From positions 1 to 64,000 of the forward strand of contig CAKUYM010000001.1 of the NCBI GenBank assembly GCA_934716785.1: a stretch of 64,000 bases of DNA, in the 5' to 3' direction. The notes under the pieces are model-generated. The model saw only the letters and a list, made by a program, of their open reading frames with translations, was not told the origin of the DNA and searched no databases. The translations under genes were made by a program, and so were the position numbers. Shown piece by piece: positions 15,636 through 26,700 of the stretch. Positions within the stretch are counted from its first letter, which is position 1. Every line of letters begins with the position of its first letter. This DNA comes from an uncultured Bacteroides sp. (GTDB lineage: Bacteria; Bacteroidota; Bacteroidia; Bacteroidales; Bacteroidaceae).

Positions 15636-16847
15636 ATGCAAATGGAAAAGGCTGAAATTGAAATACTTTACAACACATACTATCGCAAACTGTCGAAAGT
15701 TTCATTGCAATATATCCGTTATCTCTATGAAAAGATAAATTGGAATGTCCGCCTCATTGGCATCAAGGGAGCAAGAGGAGTGGGGAAAACGACGATGTTG
15801 CTCCAACGAATCAAGCAGACCTCTCCGGATGGCAGTACTGCTTTTTACATATCTCTGGATGACCTATGGTTTGAAACTCATTCATTGATAGAACTCGTAG
15901 AGTACCTTTACACACATGGCATCACTCATTTATATCTTGATGAAGTACACAGATATCCTGACTGGGCGCGGAATCTCAAAAATATCACAGACAATTATCC
16001 CGACCTAAACATCGTTTACACCGGCTCTTCCATGTTAGAAATTGATAATTCGAAAGTAGACTTATCACGCCGCCAAACCGTATACGAGATGCCCGGATTT
16101 TCATTTCGGGAATATCTTGCATTTGAAAAGGTGTTGGAATTCTCTTCCATTCCATTAGAAGAACTTTTAAACCGACATGTAGCATTATCCATGGAAATCA
16201 CCTCTTCCATTAAAATCCTCCCTTGGTTTGAGAAATATCTCCAATATGGATATTACCCATTCTACAAAGAATCTATGGAAGATTACCCCATACGGTTGCA
16301 AGAAGTGGCGTCACTCATTATCGACACGGACCTACCGGCTGTAGAAGACATTGAATATTCAACAGTTCAGAAAGCAAAGAAGATGTTGATGATTCTTGCC
16401 GAACGGGTTCCATTCACTCCGAATATCAGTCAGTTGTGTAAGGAGTTAGGCACGACGCGAGAAGTCGGACTGAGAATGCTATATGCCTTGGAACGAGCCG
16501 GCCTGTTAAACCTGCTGACCACCGAAGTGAAGAACTATAAGACGCTATCCAAACCTGAAAAGGTCTATCTTAACAACACTAATCTGATGTATGCGCTAAC
16601 ATCAAGAGTGGACAAAGGCAATCTTCGTGAAACGTTCTTTCTAAACCAGATAAGCAATATATATCCAACCTATATGCCTCCTAAGGGAGATTTTCTCATA
16701 GACAACACCTATTTATTTGAAGTAGGTGGCAAAAGCAAGACTTTTGACCAAATCAAAGATGTCCCCAACAGCTATTTGGCAATAGACGATGTAGAATACG
16801 GACACAAAAAACGTATCCCTTTATGGATGTTCGGATTACTTTATTAA
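15636..16847 (+). CDS. AAA family ATPase with AAA_14 / DUF4143 layout
   Basis: The 403-aa product has Walker A GARGVGKTT at residues 45-53, Walker B HLYLDEVHRYPDW near 97-110, sensor 1 IVYTGSSMLEID, and the SRRQTVYEMPGFSFREYL segment typical of the AAA_14 family. A DUF4143-like C-terminal half carries a winged-helix part (NISQLCKELGTTREVGLRMLYALERAGLLNLL) and a nuclease-like end (FLIDNTYLFEVGGKSKTFDQI). The function of these proteins is not settled; they are widespread accessory ATPases in Bacteroides. An ATG two codons in (15642) is an alternative start. The stop codon lies inside a 14-bp palindrome. The neighbours are an ATPase pseudogene and the PUL boundary repeat. Confidence 0.82.
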   Translation: MQMEKAEIEILYNTYYRKLSKVSLQYIRYLYEKINWNVRLIGIKGARGVGKTTMLLQRIKQTSPDGSTAFYISLDDLWFETHSLIELVEYLYTHGITHLYLDEVHRYPDWARNLKNITDNYPDLNIVYTGSSMLEIDNSKVDLSRRQTVYEMPGFSFREYLAFEKVLEFSSIPLEELLNRHVALSMEITSSIKILPWFEKYLQYGYYPFYKESMEDYPIRLQEVASLIIDTDLPAVEDIEYSTVQKAKKMLMILAERVPFTPNISQLCKELGTTREVGLRMLYALERAGLLNLLTTEVKNYKTLSKPEKVYLNNTNLMYALTSRVDKGNLRETFFLNQISNIYPTYMPPKGDFLIDNTYLFEVGGKSKTFDQIKDVPNSYLAIDDVEYGHKKRIPLWMFGLLY

Positions 16848-16862
16848 GAAGTAATCCGAACA
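16828..16862. repeat. 14-bp perfect inverted repeat over the ATPase stop codon
   Basis: TGTTCGGATTACTT (16828-16841) and its exact complement AAGTAATCCGAACA (16849-16862) are separated by 7 bases that contain the TAA stop of the ATPase gene. No T-run follows, so it is not a classic terminator. It sits 31 bases before the left PUL-flanking repeat. Confidence 0.75.
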
Positions 16863-16892
16863 CGATTGCATGACCTCGCGGCATATTCACAC

Positions 16893-16970
16893 GCCACCAC
16901 ATGAGATAGTACACTCCGTGCGTCTTCCTGCGCGACTCCACGCCCAGCTTCCGCAGGATGCGCCCGAAGT
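16893..16970 (-). repeat. Left copy of the PUL-flanking direct repeat (virE 3'-end fragment)
   Basis: The 78 bases match 32648-32723 exactly except for a 2-base GA insertion near 16904. In the minus-strand frame it encodes FGRILRKLGVESRRKTHG, the C-terminus of the VirE-like protein at 32635-34716. The insertion shifts the frame after VYY. No other part of that gene is present here, so it is a non-functional fragment. The rest of the 277-base gap 16848-17124 holds the palindrome above and the SusC promoter. Confidence 0.9.
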
Positions 16971-17092
16971 CAAACAGATAGCCAACAAGGGGCAAAGCAA
17001 TCAATAAACTAATTTTCAAACACTTGCTATCACCACCCGAAATAGAGTAAAAGAAAAAACAAAAACAGTAAGATGTGCTATTTTAATATCTA

Positions 17093-17100
17093 CATCTTTG
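17093..17100 (+). promoter_or_regulatory. Probable -7 box of the PUL promoter
   Basis: CATCTTTG followed by CG is one base off TAnnTTTG and lies 24 bases upstream of the chosen SusC start. A TTG inside this box opens the longer frame at 17098, which is why the ATG at 17125 is preferred. Confidence 0.45.
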
Positions 17101-17124
17101 CGTCGTAAATTTAATATAAACATT

Positions 17125-20100
17125 ATGAAAGATGCAAAAATTCTAATCAAAAGGTGGAATGAACATCAATACTTGATGCTTCTCCTTTGCTTATTCTTTT
17201 TATCCATAGGAATATCCCAAACAGCATATGCCGCTTCGGACATTACAATGGACGTTGATCAGGAACAACGGATTACAGGTGTTGTAAAAGACGCCAACGG
17301 TGAACCTATGATCGGAGTTACAGTAATGGTAAAAGGCACTACTACCGGTAGTATCACGGACATTAACGGTAACTACAGTATATCCGTACCCGGTGGAGGT
17401 AAGAGCACACTGACATACTCTTACGTGGGATATACCACTCAAGAAGTAAAGGTCGGTAACCAAAAAGTTATTAACGTTACCTTAGCAGAAGATTCCAAAA
17501 TGATTGACGAAGTGGTGGTAATCGGTTTCCAATCTCAGAAGAAAGGGAACTTGACGGCCTCTGTCGCTTCCGTAGGAGCAGAGACTTTGGAAGATCGTCC
17601 TGTTGCCAATATCGGACAGGCACTGCAAGGTATGGTCCCAGGATTGAACGTCAGTATAGCTGGCGGTGATCCAAACAAAGTGCCCTCATTAAATATCCGT
17701 GGTGCTACGACTTTCCGTCAAAGAGGTACGTCTAATGACGACAAAAACAAGTTCGATGTAGTCTCCGGTTCACCTTTGATCTTATTGGATGGTGTAGAAA
17801 TCACTTCAGAAGATTTAAATCAGTTGAATCCAAATGATATCGACAATATGTCATTTCTGAAAGACGCATCCGCTGCAGCGATCTATGGAACAAGGGCAAC
17901 TTTCGGTGTTATATTGGTTACTACCAAGGGAGGGAATTACAAGCAAAAAGCGAAAATAGATTACTCATATAATTTAGCATTCGACCAACCCTATGAATTG
18001 CCCGATATCTTAGATTCTTACCATATATACAAAGCTGGAGCAGACAAGAATCTTTGGACAGGTGCCATTTCCGAATACTCCCAGCATGACAAAGACATGA
18101 TGGAACACATGATGGCTTATATTAATGACCCGGTAAACAACAAGCCTTACTTTATGGAAGGTAATGCCATACAATGGGTAGGCAACACAAATCCTTATAA
18201 GGAATTGGTAAAAAAATGGACACCTACACAAAAACATAACCTTTCCATCAGCGGCGGTGGCGACAGAATCAGCTATTATATCTCCATGGGTATGCAAGAC
18301 CAAAAGGGTATGTATGAGATCAAAACCGACGAGTTGAAAAGATACAATGCGATGTTGAGCATTAACGCCAAGGTTACCGATTGGTTTACGGTAGCCGCCA
18401 AAGCATCATATAATGTGTTTGATTATGATGCTCCGACTCAACAAACCGACGGTATGAACCTCTGGAATTACGCAAAATCATACTATCCGGAAAACTATAT
18501 TTACCAACCGGTATTGACCGGTCCGGATGATCCTTTGCCCAACCACGTGACAGAGAATCCGGTGAGTTACTTGTATGCAGGCGGACGTAATGTTACATCC
18601 AGACGCAAGACGATTCTTTCTATCAGTCCGGAGTTCATTATCTTGCCCAAAATACTGAAAATAAAGGCAGACCTATCATTCACTCCGACTACTTACCAAC
18701 GAGAAAAAACTCATCCCAAACAGTCACGTGTAAATAATTCATGGACTGCACTCGAAAACCGTTGGGCAACAGAGAACACAGGTTATATTCAACGCACTAC
18801 TACAGACCGGTATGCCATCAATGTGTATGCAGACTACAACCAGACTTTCAAAGAAAGACACAATGTTTCCGTACTATTGGGTATTAACCAAGAGCAGGAA
18901 AAATATGCAGGGTCCTCCATTACATTATCCAAAATGCTCGATCCCTATATATTGAACCCTACTTTAGTGGAAGATATAACAGCCAATACGTCAACAAACT
19001 CTCATTATGAGATTGCTCAACGCGCTTTGTTCGGTCGTATCATGTATAACTACATGAGCAAATATCTGATTGAAGTGGATGGTCGTTATGACGGTAGTTC
19101 CAAATTTCCGAAGGATTCTCGTTTCCAGTTCTTCCCCACAGTATCATTGGGATGGAGAATTTCGGAAGAGAAATTCATGAATTGGTCCAAGAATTGGTTG
19201 GACAACCTCAAGGTAAGGGCCTCATGGGGACGTTTGGGCAGCCAGCCCAGTTCCAACTACCCCTACCAGTCTGTTTTCGGAACTTCAGAAGGATATTTCT
19301 TATTTGACGGCACACGCTACCCGACCGGCATCAATACTCCTTCATTGACTAACCCGAATTTGACTTGGGAAAAATCAACCACCAAAAATCTTGGTTTTGA
19401 CTTTACTTTCCTGAAGAACCGTTTGACATTCACGGCAGATATATTCGAAAGAAAAGTAACAGATATCTTGATTCCCGGAGGAAAGGACTATCCTGCATTG
19501 ATCGGAGATGACGACCTGCCTTTTGAAAATGCAGGTGTTTTGAAGACTACCGGTTTCGAGCTACAGGCAAAATGGTCGGATAAATTATCCAATGGATTCG
19601 GCTACAGCGTAGGAGTTGCACTTTCCGATGACAGAGCTAAGGTCATGAGCTATCCATCAAATCCAACCAACAAGATTGGCGACGGTGTTTTGTACAAAGG
19701 ATATACTGTAGGTGACATTTGGGGATATGTAACCGGTGGTATTCTCCAAGAAGGAGATTTCGATGGTGTAAATTCTAATGGAAAGCCGATATATCATGGA
19801 CCTTACTTCAAAGGAGGACAAGCCTACCCGGGATACATCTGGTATCAGGATTTAGATCATGATGGCGTCATCACTACCGGTTTGAATACCGTAGATGATC
19901 CGGGTGACAGGAAGGTTATCGGAAATAATGCTCCACGCTACCGCTACAATATTACGGCTAATTTCCAGTACAAAGGTTTCGATTTGGATTTGATGTTCCA
20001 AGGTGTAGGTAAAAGAGACTATTGGTTGTCATCCAGTTCAAGTTATTGGGGCAATGGAGCCGGTTCGTGGGAAACATACAATGACTCATGGACTCCGGAA

Positions 20101-20385
20101 AGAATAGATGCCAAATTCCCGATGTACGGATATGGGCTTGGCAGCTATACTCAAAGCGGTTATCTGCTCGATGCCTCTTATATCAAATTGAAACAAGTGA
20201 TTTTGGGATATACTTTCCCGAAAGCGCTGATCAATAAAATCGGACTCCAAAAGTTAAGACTGAATGTCGCAGCCTACAATTTGTTTACAATTTCGGATAT
20301 GCCCAAGTATTATGACTCAGATTATCTGTCGGATGCATATCCCCCGAAACGGACATTCAGCGTAGGTATTCAAGTAGGTTTTTAA
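17125..20385 (+). CDS. SusC-like TonB-dependent outer-membrane glycan importer
   Basis: The 1086-aa outer-membrane receptor imports oligosaccharides with its SusD partner, powered by TonB. After the signal peptide (hydrophobic LMLLLCLFFLSIGISQTAYA) comes a carboxypeptidase-D-like regulatory domain (ITGVVKDANGEPMIGVTVMVKGTTTG). The TonB-box-like stretch KMIDEVVVIGF and the plug domain follow (VPSLNIRGATTF, GSPLILLDGVE, LKDASAAAIYGTRATFGVILVTTKGG). The large beta-barrel ends in the expected aromatic C-terminus (RTFSVGIQVGF). The next gene, susD-like, starts 19 bases after the stop. The ATG at 17125 was chosen over a TTG at 17098. It is the first gene of the PUL; expression should depend on the hybrid regulator at 23716. 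The glycan is unknown. Confidence 0.95.
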   Translation: MKDAKILIKRWNEHQYLMLLLCLFFLSIGISQTAYAASDITMDVDQEQRITGVVKDANGEPMIGVTVMVKGTTTGSITDINGNYSISVPGGGKSTLTYSYVGYTTQEVKVGNQKVINVTLAEDSKMIDEVVVIGFQSQKKGNLTASVASVGAETLEDRPVANIGQALQGMVPGLNVSIAGGDPNKVPSLNIRGATTFRQRGTSNDDKNKFDVVSGSPLILLDGVEITSEDLNQLNPNDIDNMSFLKDASAAAIYGTRATFGVILVTTKGGNYKQKAKIDYSYNLAFDQPYELPDILDSYHIYKAGADKNLWTGAISEYSQHDKDMMEHMMAYINDPVNNKPYFMEGNAIQWVGNTNPYKELVKKWTPTQKHNLSISGGGDRISYYISMGMQDQKGMYEIKTDELKRYNAMLSINAKVTDWFTVAAKASYNVFDYDAPTQQTDGMNLWNYAKSYYPENYIYQPVLTGPDDPLPNHVTENPVSYLYAGGRNVTSRRKTILSISPEFIILPKILKIKADLSFTPTTYQREKTHPKQSRVNNSWTALENRWATENTGYIQRTTTDRYAINVYADYNQTFKERHNVSVLLGINQEQEKYAGSSITLSKMLDPYILNPTLVEDITANTSTNSHYEIAQRALFGRIMYNYMSKYLIEVDGRYDGSSKFPKDSRFQFFPTVSLGWRISEEKFMNWSKNWLDNLKVRASWGRLGSQPSSNYPYQSVFGTSEGYFLFDGTRYPTGINTPSLTNPNLTWEKSTTKNLGFDFTFLKNRLTFTADIFERKVTDILIPGGKDYPALIGDDDLPFENAGVLKTTGFELQAKWSDKLSNGFGYSVGVALSDDRAKVMSYPSNPTNKIGDGVLYKGYTVGDIWGYVTGGILQEGDFDGVNSNGKPIYHGPYFKGGQAYPGYIWYQDLDHDGVITTGLNTVDDPGDRKVIGNNAPRYRYNITANFQYKGFDLDLMFQGVGKRDYWLSSSSSYWGNGAGSWETYNDSWTPERIDAKFPMYGYGLGSYTQSGYLLDASYIKLKQVILGYTFPKALINKIGLQKLRLNVAAYNLFTISDMPKYYDSDYLSDAYPPKRTFSVGIQVGF

Positions 20386-20404
20386 TATTTTAAGAATAGA
20401 GATT

Positions 20405-22393
20405 ATGAAAAAATATACAATTATAGCTTTACTCGTAACCTTGGTGGCATCGTTGTCATCTTGCAATGATGATTTCATGCAACGAGATCCGATAGATAAT
20501 ATGGCAGACGGAACATTCTTTACGAAAGAAGCCGATTTGCAGCTCTATCTGGATGGAATTTACAGATATTATGTATATGGACATGGTATTGGCGGAACGA
20601 ATAATACTTCTCACGACAAAGGTTTTCTGGCAGTAAAAGCCGGTAGCCAAATTATTTTTGGAGATGCATTCAGCGACAATACGGTTTATGCAGGTGGAAT
20701 TGACAGCAAATTAGGTGGTACATACGATACTCCCAACTCAGCCTCCAAGAACTTTGATGCACCGTGGCAATGGGAAAAACTCCGTAAGGTAAACTACTTC
20801 CTTAATCATTATGCGGAAGTAGGTGATCCTGAAACATTGAAAAAATATGCCGCACAAGCATATTTCTTTAAAGCATGGGATTATTACATCAAGCTGGTTG
20901 CTCTGGGAGAAGTGCCTTGGTTGGACAAAGAACTGGATACAAGTTCACCGGAACTTTACGGCACCCGCATGCCCCGTGTAGAATTAGTACAAAACATTCT
21001 GAAATGTTTCGATTTCGCCATTCAGAATCTGGAAGACAATGACAACTCTTGCGGATATATCAATCAAGATATGGCATTATTCTTAAAAGCCCGTTTTTGC
21101 TTGTTTGAGGGGACCTTCCGCAAGTATCACACCGAATTGGGCCTGCAATCCTCAGCCAATGAATTATTGGGCATGAGCCGCGATGCAGCTTGGAAGATTA
21201 TTGAAAAGAACAGATATGAACTCTTCAAACATGCAACGGCAAAGGATTCTTATTGGCAACTGTTTGTACAAAAAGGGTCGCCCGAAACGGAAGGTAATAA
21301 AGAAACAATCCTATCACGCGTATACGATGGTGTAAAACTGGGGCACGACAATCCTCGCTATTGGGGCAAGAATAATCATACCCGCTACTGCTTGGGCGCC
21401 ACCGTAGCTATGCTCGAAGACTATTTGTGTGAAGACGGACGTCCGGTCTATATCAGCGGAAGCGAAGGAAATTACGAAAAGAATCCTTTGTTCAAAGGAT
21501 ATGACGGCATGTGGGAAGAGTTGGACAATCGTGATCCACGTCTGACACAGACCATCTGCAAGCCTGGCGAATATGCATCTATTTTTGATGCAGATGATAA
21601 CACATATAGTTTAGAGGAATCCGGAATCATTTATCCGATGATTACTTATGACACCGGTGGCGGGTCTCCGATGAAACAATACAATTCAACGGTAACCGGA
21701 TATCGTTTCATCAAGCATTGGATGCCCGATTATGCAGAATGGGAAGCCAACTCCAAAGGTGTGCAGACAGCCCACATGTTCCGCTACGGAGAATTGTTGC
21801 TAATTTATGCAGAAGCCAAAGCCGAGTTGGGCGAAATCACTGACAGTGATTTGGACCTCACGGTCAATGCGTTGAGAGAAAGAGCCGGATATGACTTCAC
21901 AAGATATCCCAATGCCAGATTAACATTGTCAAACATCCCCAGTGATCCGCGTTTGGATGCTATTTATTCTCAGAAATTGGATTATTCTGTACCACCGATT
22001 ATCCGTGAAATCAGACGCGAGCGTCGTGTAGAAATGATGATGGAAGGCATGCGCTATGAGGATTTGATGAGATGGAAAGCAGGAAAGTTGTTTACCGTTC
22101 CTGTAAGAGGAATGAAAATGACACAAGAGAAAATCGAACTGTACAGCAAGAACCGTAATGACGAGCAGTATAAAGACTACCCGTACAAAGTAACGGTTCC
22201 CATAGGCGAAGTCGGCAATAAAGTAATTGTAGATGATGACGGATTCATCATTCCTTATCCTACATCTACGACTGTCATCAAAGGTGTGCAACCTTGGGAC
22301 GACAAACGCTATTATTATCCGATACCTTTGAATGAAATGCTTATGAATCCACTCCTGACACAGAATCCGGGTTGGAAAGACATTAATAGATAA
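20405..22393 (+). CDS. SusD/RagB-like outer-membrane glycan-binding lipoprotein
   Basis: The 662-aa lipoprotein has a signal with lipobox (MKKYTIIALLVTLVASLSSC, Cys20) followed by NDDFMQRDPIDN, a SusD hallmark. The body is the helical TPR-like SusD fold: the N-terminal part has FFTKEADLQLYLDGIYRYY, and the C-terminal RagB/SusD part has HMFRYGELLLIYAEAKAELG, LTVNALRERAG and IIREIRRERRVEMMMEGMRYEDLMRW. It ends PIPLNEMLMNPLLTQNPGW. It sits on the SusC barrel as a lid and captures the glycan at the cell surface. It is 19 bases from susC and 21 bases before the lipoprotein gene, so all three are one unit. Confidence 0.95.
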   Translation: MKKYTIIALLVTLVASLSSCNDDFMQRDPIDNMADGTFFTKEADLQLYLDGIYRYYVYGHGIGGTNNTSHDKGFLAVKAGSQIIFGDAFSDNTVYAGGIDSKLGGTYDTPNSASKNFDAPWQWEKLRKVNYFLNHYAEVGDPETLKKYAAQAYFFKAWDYYIKLVALGEVPWLDKELDTSSPELYGTRMPRVELVQNILKCFDFAIQNLEDNDNSCGYINQDMALFLKARFCLFEGTFRKYHTELGLQSSANELLGMSRDAAWKIIEKNRYELFKHATAKDSYWQLFVQKGSPETEGNKETILSRVYDGVKLGHDNPRYWGKNNHTRYCLGATVAMLEDYLCEDGRPVYISGSEGNYEKNPLFKGYDGMWEELDNRDPRLTQTICKPGEYASIFDADDNTYSLEESGIIYPMITYDTGGGSPMKQYNSTVTGYRFIKHWMPDYAEWEANSKGVQTAHMFRYGELLLIYAEAKAELGEITDSDLDLTVNALRERAGYDFTRYPNARLTLSNIPSDPRLDAIYSQKLDYSVPPIIREIRRERRVEMMMEGMRYEDLMRWKAGKLFTVPVRGMKMTQEKIELYSKNRNDEQYKDYPYKVTVPIGEVGNKVIVDDDGFIIPYPTSTTVIKGVQPWDDKRYYYPIPLNEMLMNPLLTQNPGWKDINR

Positions 22394-22414
22394 CCGATAA
22401 AAAGAGGTAACATC

Positions 22415-23581
22415 ATGAAAAAAAATATATATTTCTTGTTAGGAATGTTTTCGTTCGGAGCACTGTTCACCAGTTGCAATGACGATGATTTCGGTAAGGC
22501 GGTAACCATTACTGTCGAGAATGCGACAAATCTCGAAAGCGATATTTTCGGGGTTGTTGTAACAGAAGGTCAGCCCTTACAACTTAAACCGTTCATCATG
22601 CCCGAAAGTGCAAGAGCAAATGCTGTGAGCTACCACTTTGCGGGAGAACCTACCGGAGCAATTGATTTGAGCGAAGACGGATTGATTACTCCCAAATTGA
22701 CAACTCCGGCAGAAGGCGCTATTCCTTCTCCATTGGGTACGGACACAATTATCGTGAGAGTAGATGACGGTTCGGATACATACGTAAGATACCCTGTCAG
22801 AGTTATCAGTAATATTGTGCTTGTTTCAAGTATTACTATCCAATCAGCCGGACAAAGTATAGAAGCGCAAAATGGCAAGACATTCAATCTGGCTCAATAC
22901 GTGACAATAAACCCAAGCAACGCTACCGACAAGAGCGTTACTTATGTCTCAGAAGATCCAACCGTAGCAACCGTAGACCAGAATGGTATAGTTACGATCG
23001 TGGGAGAAACCGGACAATCAACCGAAATTACCGTCACCGCCAATGACAGAGGCAAACAGACCACTACTGCCCAGGTGAAAGTAGTTGCCGAAGCTCCCAT
23101 GTATGTAGGTTTCCCATTCTCAAGCCGATGGAGTTATTCTTCGAACATAGAGACTAAGGAAGGCGATATAGCAAATCTGTTTGATGACAAGAACTCAACA
23201 TTCTGGTGTCCTGATATTACGACCCGTCCTATCTACGACCCGGTTTGTTATCTGGATATCAATCTCGGAGAAGTCATCAAGTTCGGTCAGTTGGGCTACC
23301 GACATCGTAGTTTGAATTATCCTCATCTGCAATGCCACACGTTCAAATTGGAAGCAAAGAAAGTAGAAAGTGACGCTTGGACGGATTTAGGCGAATTTGT
23401 CACGGAAGCCATGAAAGTTGACGATTACCAATTGTTCCCCATAGCGCAGCCGATAGATGCCCAATATATTAGAATTACCTTTATCAAAGGCCATTTGAGA
23501 GATGGTATGACTGATTGGAATTATTCTGAAAGCGGCAATGTTTCGGTAGGAGACTTGCAAGTATTCGTTTATAACAGATAA
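22415..23581 (+). CDS. Surface glycan-binding lipoprotein with Ig-like and F5/8 C-type domains
   Basis: The 388-aa product has a lipoprotein signal (MKKNIYFLLGMFSFGALFTSC, Cys21). Residues about 25-130 form an Ig-like domain. Residues about 135-225 are a BIG_2-type bacterial Ig domain (VSSITIQSAG, NATDKSVTYVSEDPTVATVD, GIVTIVGETG). Residues about 235-388 are a discoidin/F5-8 type C (CBM32-like) domain (NIETKEGDIANLFDDKNSTFW, CYLDINLGEVIKFGQL, YIRITF). This is the usual layout of a SusE/F-position surface glycan-binding protein. It is encoded directly after susD and closed by a hairpin, so it completes the susCD transcript. The glycan specificity cannot be read. Confidence 0.88.
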   Translation: MKKNIYFLLGMFSFGALFTSCNDDDFGKAVTITVENATNLESDIFGVVVTEGQPLQLKPFIMPESARANAVSYHFAGEPTGAIDLSEDGLITPKLTTPAEGAIPSPLGTDTIIVRVDDGSDTYVRYPVRVISNIVLVSSITIQSAGQSIEAQNGKTFNLAQYVTINPSNATDKSVTYVSEDPTVATVDQNGIVTIVGETGQSTEITVTANDRGKQTTTAQVKVVAEAPMYVGFPFSSRWSYSSNIETKEGDIANLFDDKNSTFWCPDITTRPIYDPVCYLDINLGEVIKFGQLGYRHRSLNYPHLQCHTFKLEAKKVESDAWTDLGEFVTEAMKVDDYQLFPIAQPIDAQYIRITFIKGHLRDGMTDWNYSESGNVSVGDLQVFVYNR

Positions 23582-23602
23582 ATAAATCTCTATCCATAAT
23601 TG

Positions 23603-23634
23603 AGGGGAACTCTCGCTAAAAAAGGAGTTCCCTT
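23603..23634 (+). terminator. Hairpin after the SusC-D-lipoprotein unit
   Basis: AGGGGAACTC pairs with GAGTTCCCTT (one G-T pair) across a 12-base loop that is A-rich. The T-run after it is weak. It is the only stem between the lipoprotein gene and the regulator gene. Confidence 0.55.
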
Positions 23635-23715
23635 CCACATTCTTTCTTATATACCGCTTTTTTTATAACTTAGACCCGTTATGCATTCTTTTTTATTTAA
23701 CCCGATAAAATTCTT

Positions 23716-26700
23716 ATGAAAAACAGGCTCTTGTTATTCTTTTCAGTTCTTTTTCACGTGATATCCGTTTCCGTCGCCACTGAACAATACAAGTTCAGAA
23801 CCATGTCGCCCGACGGGGGATTCTACTATGACGGAGTCAAATCTATAGAGCAAGACAAAAACGGATTTATCTGGGTTATGATGGACTATGAGCTTTATCG
23901 CTTTGACGGCTATCGTTACAAGAAATACTATCCTTATTTCGCTTCGATGGCACCGACCAAACGATGGATATTCCATAACATGGCATCCGACTCCTCCGGT
24001 CATTTATATGTGAATACAAATAACGGACTATATCGTTACGAGCAGATATCAGACCGGTTTGAGAGAGTCTTCGACCGAGTATTCCAAATCAAGGTAGATA
24101 AAAAAGACAATCTATGGATCAGGTATCAAAAGCGGTGGAACATATTAAATGCAAACACAGGAGAACTTAATACACCGGGATATGATGAAAAGTCACCGGA
24201 TTCCGGCAACACGGTCTTTTGTCTTCACAATAAAGACTTATACACATTCGGCAACCGGAAAGTGTATCGTTTCAATTATGCGGAAAACATATTTGTGCAT
24301 TGCCTGACACTTCCCGATGCCACAGACAACAGACCTATTCGTTTTGCCCAGGCACACATGGGGAAGTTATGGATCTTTGTCGATAAAGACGGATTGTACA
24401 AGATCGACTTGTCCACCTTTAATATTGAAGACCACTATGATCCTCTGCCCGGACACAAGAATAATTCATTGCGTACATTCTATATCGACAAGAAAGGAAA
24501 TATCTGGTTGGGAACCATAGACGGGATATATGTACTCAATCCTTCTGACAAAAAGCTGACACAATATAAACATTCGGATACAGATCCATCCAGCTTGCCT
24601 AACAATTCTATTTGGGAAATACGTGAGGACAGACAGGGCAATATATGGATTGGCACCTATTCCGGAGCTTTATGTTATGTAAATATTAATGAAAGCAATG
24701 CCTTCAAGACCTATCATACCCAAAACAGCGGACTGAATTACGCTCCGGTAAGTGCATTTGCCGAAGACAAAGATTATCTTTGGATAGGTACGGAGGGGGG
24801 AGGAGTAAACCGGATGGATAAAGCCACAGGAGAGTTCAGTTCATTCACCGGCAAGAATAGCATTACGTCCAATAATATCAAATCCACCGTAATAGACACC
24901 AATGGCAACCTATGGATTTCCACATTTATGGGAGGTATTGATGTTTACAATTCCACTCATCATAAAGTAGGCAATTACAAACAGTCCAAAGAAGACACAA
25001 ATTCTTTATTGGTGAATGATGTCCGCAAAACCATTCTTGAAGGAGATTCCGGTATGTGGGTGGCCTATCAGTACCCCATGCCCAAAGTCTCCTATTTCTC
25101 CTATCGCAGCAAGTCGTTCACCCACTACAGTCTGGACAACACGCAAAATTATGCTTATCTGTTCGACATTCTGAGACAAGGAGAAAAAACTTTATGGGCC
25201 ATCAGCAATGAAGCACTTTATAGGTTTGACATCCACACGCATAAGGTGGAAAAGATACTTCCCAATGACTCCATTTACTTGGGGTTGTACACTTTTTGCC
25301 TGGACGATTCCGGCAATATATGGATTGGCACCATCGGCAACGGACTTATCCGGTTTGACACCAACACATCGAGCTTCATTCCACAAAAGGACGAGCTACA
25401 ATCCAACATCTATTCCATCTACAGTATTTGCTATGATAGCGGAAACGTATGGATGGGAACCGATGACGGACTGTATTGTTACAACATAGCCGACAAACAT
25501 CTGATGAAGTTTGACAAGAGAGAGAATACACAAGGTCAGGTTTATTATCCATTGGCATCTATGAAAGGCATGGACGGGCTGTTGTATTTCGGAGGAACGA
25601 TCGGCTTTACCGTTGTTGACCCAAAGAAGATATCGTACAACAGTCATAAGCCGAAAGCAATCATCTCCGATTTCTTTATCGACCATAAGGCCGTACACCC
25701 CAACTATACACTCGAAGATTCGCTTACTACCGTGACGCTGAAGTATGACCAGACGAACTTCGGTTTCCAGTTCTCTTCCGACAATTATCACATTCCGGAA
25801 AAGAATCAATTCAAGTATCGACTAAGAGGATACAACGATTCATGGATTACCACGAATGCGCAACAACGCACGGTGATGTACTCCAAAGTGCCCGCCGGGA
25901 CCTACTACTTTGAAGTTTACGCAGCCAACAATGACGGCTTATGGAGCGACCGGGCTACTGTGATAAAAATAATAAGAAAGACCGCTCCTTGGCTCAGTTG
26001 GCCGGCATATCTTCTCTATCTACTCGCCATAGCAGGCATCATCTATCTGATCTATCGTCACTTTGCAGAGAAGAAGAGGCTAAAGATGATGCTTTACCAA
26101 GAGAATATAGAGAAAGACAAGAAAGAACAAATCCACCAGGCACAGTTGCGTTTCTTCACCAATATATCTCATGACTTCCGGACTCCCCTTTCCCTCATTC
26201 TTGCCGCCTTGGACAAGCTGAGAAATGAGGGGCTGAAAGAATATTATTATCGGATACTGAACGGCAATGTACAGCGCCTGCTGAATTTAGTCAACGAATT
26301 GATGGACTTCAGGACTGTAGAGAATGGCAAAATGAGCTTGAGGCTACAGGTTTTGGATATCAATCGTTTCGTGTCGGAAATCGCCAATGATTTCATAGAC
26401 TATGCCGAACAAAGGAATATTGATTTCCGGATAAAATGTGACGGTACATTGCCGGCAGAGATATATGCGGACAAGTCTGTCGTCGAAAAAATTGTGATGA
26501 ATCTGTTGAATAATGCTTTCAAATATACGCAAGACGGAGGACGGATTCTTTTGGAAGTCAGACCCGGAAAAGAATTTACCACTCAATATAAAGACAGCTA
26601 TACGGTAGGCGAATGCATCAACGAGGCATTCTCGATCATCGTCAGTGACACGGGAGTAGGTATTTCCGGCGAATCCATAAGCAGTGTTTTCGAGCGTTTT

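Noticed and set aside
16753-17019. 88-codon minus-strand frame containing FGRILRKLGVESRR
   Set aside because: Only the repeated virE-end fragment has meaning; the rest is antisense of the ATPase and random sequence. Listed as a repeat, not a gene.
17098-17124. Upstream TTG start for the SusC-like gene
   Set aside because: The TTG lies inside the probable -7 box; the ATG at 17125 gives a proper signal peptide.
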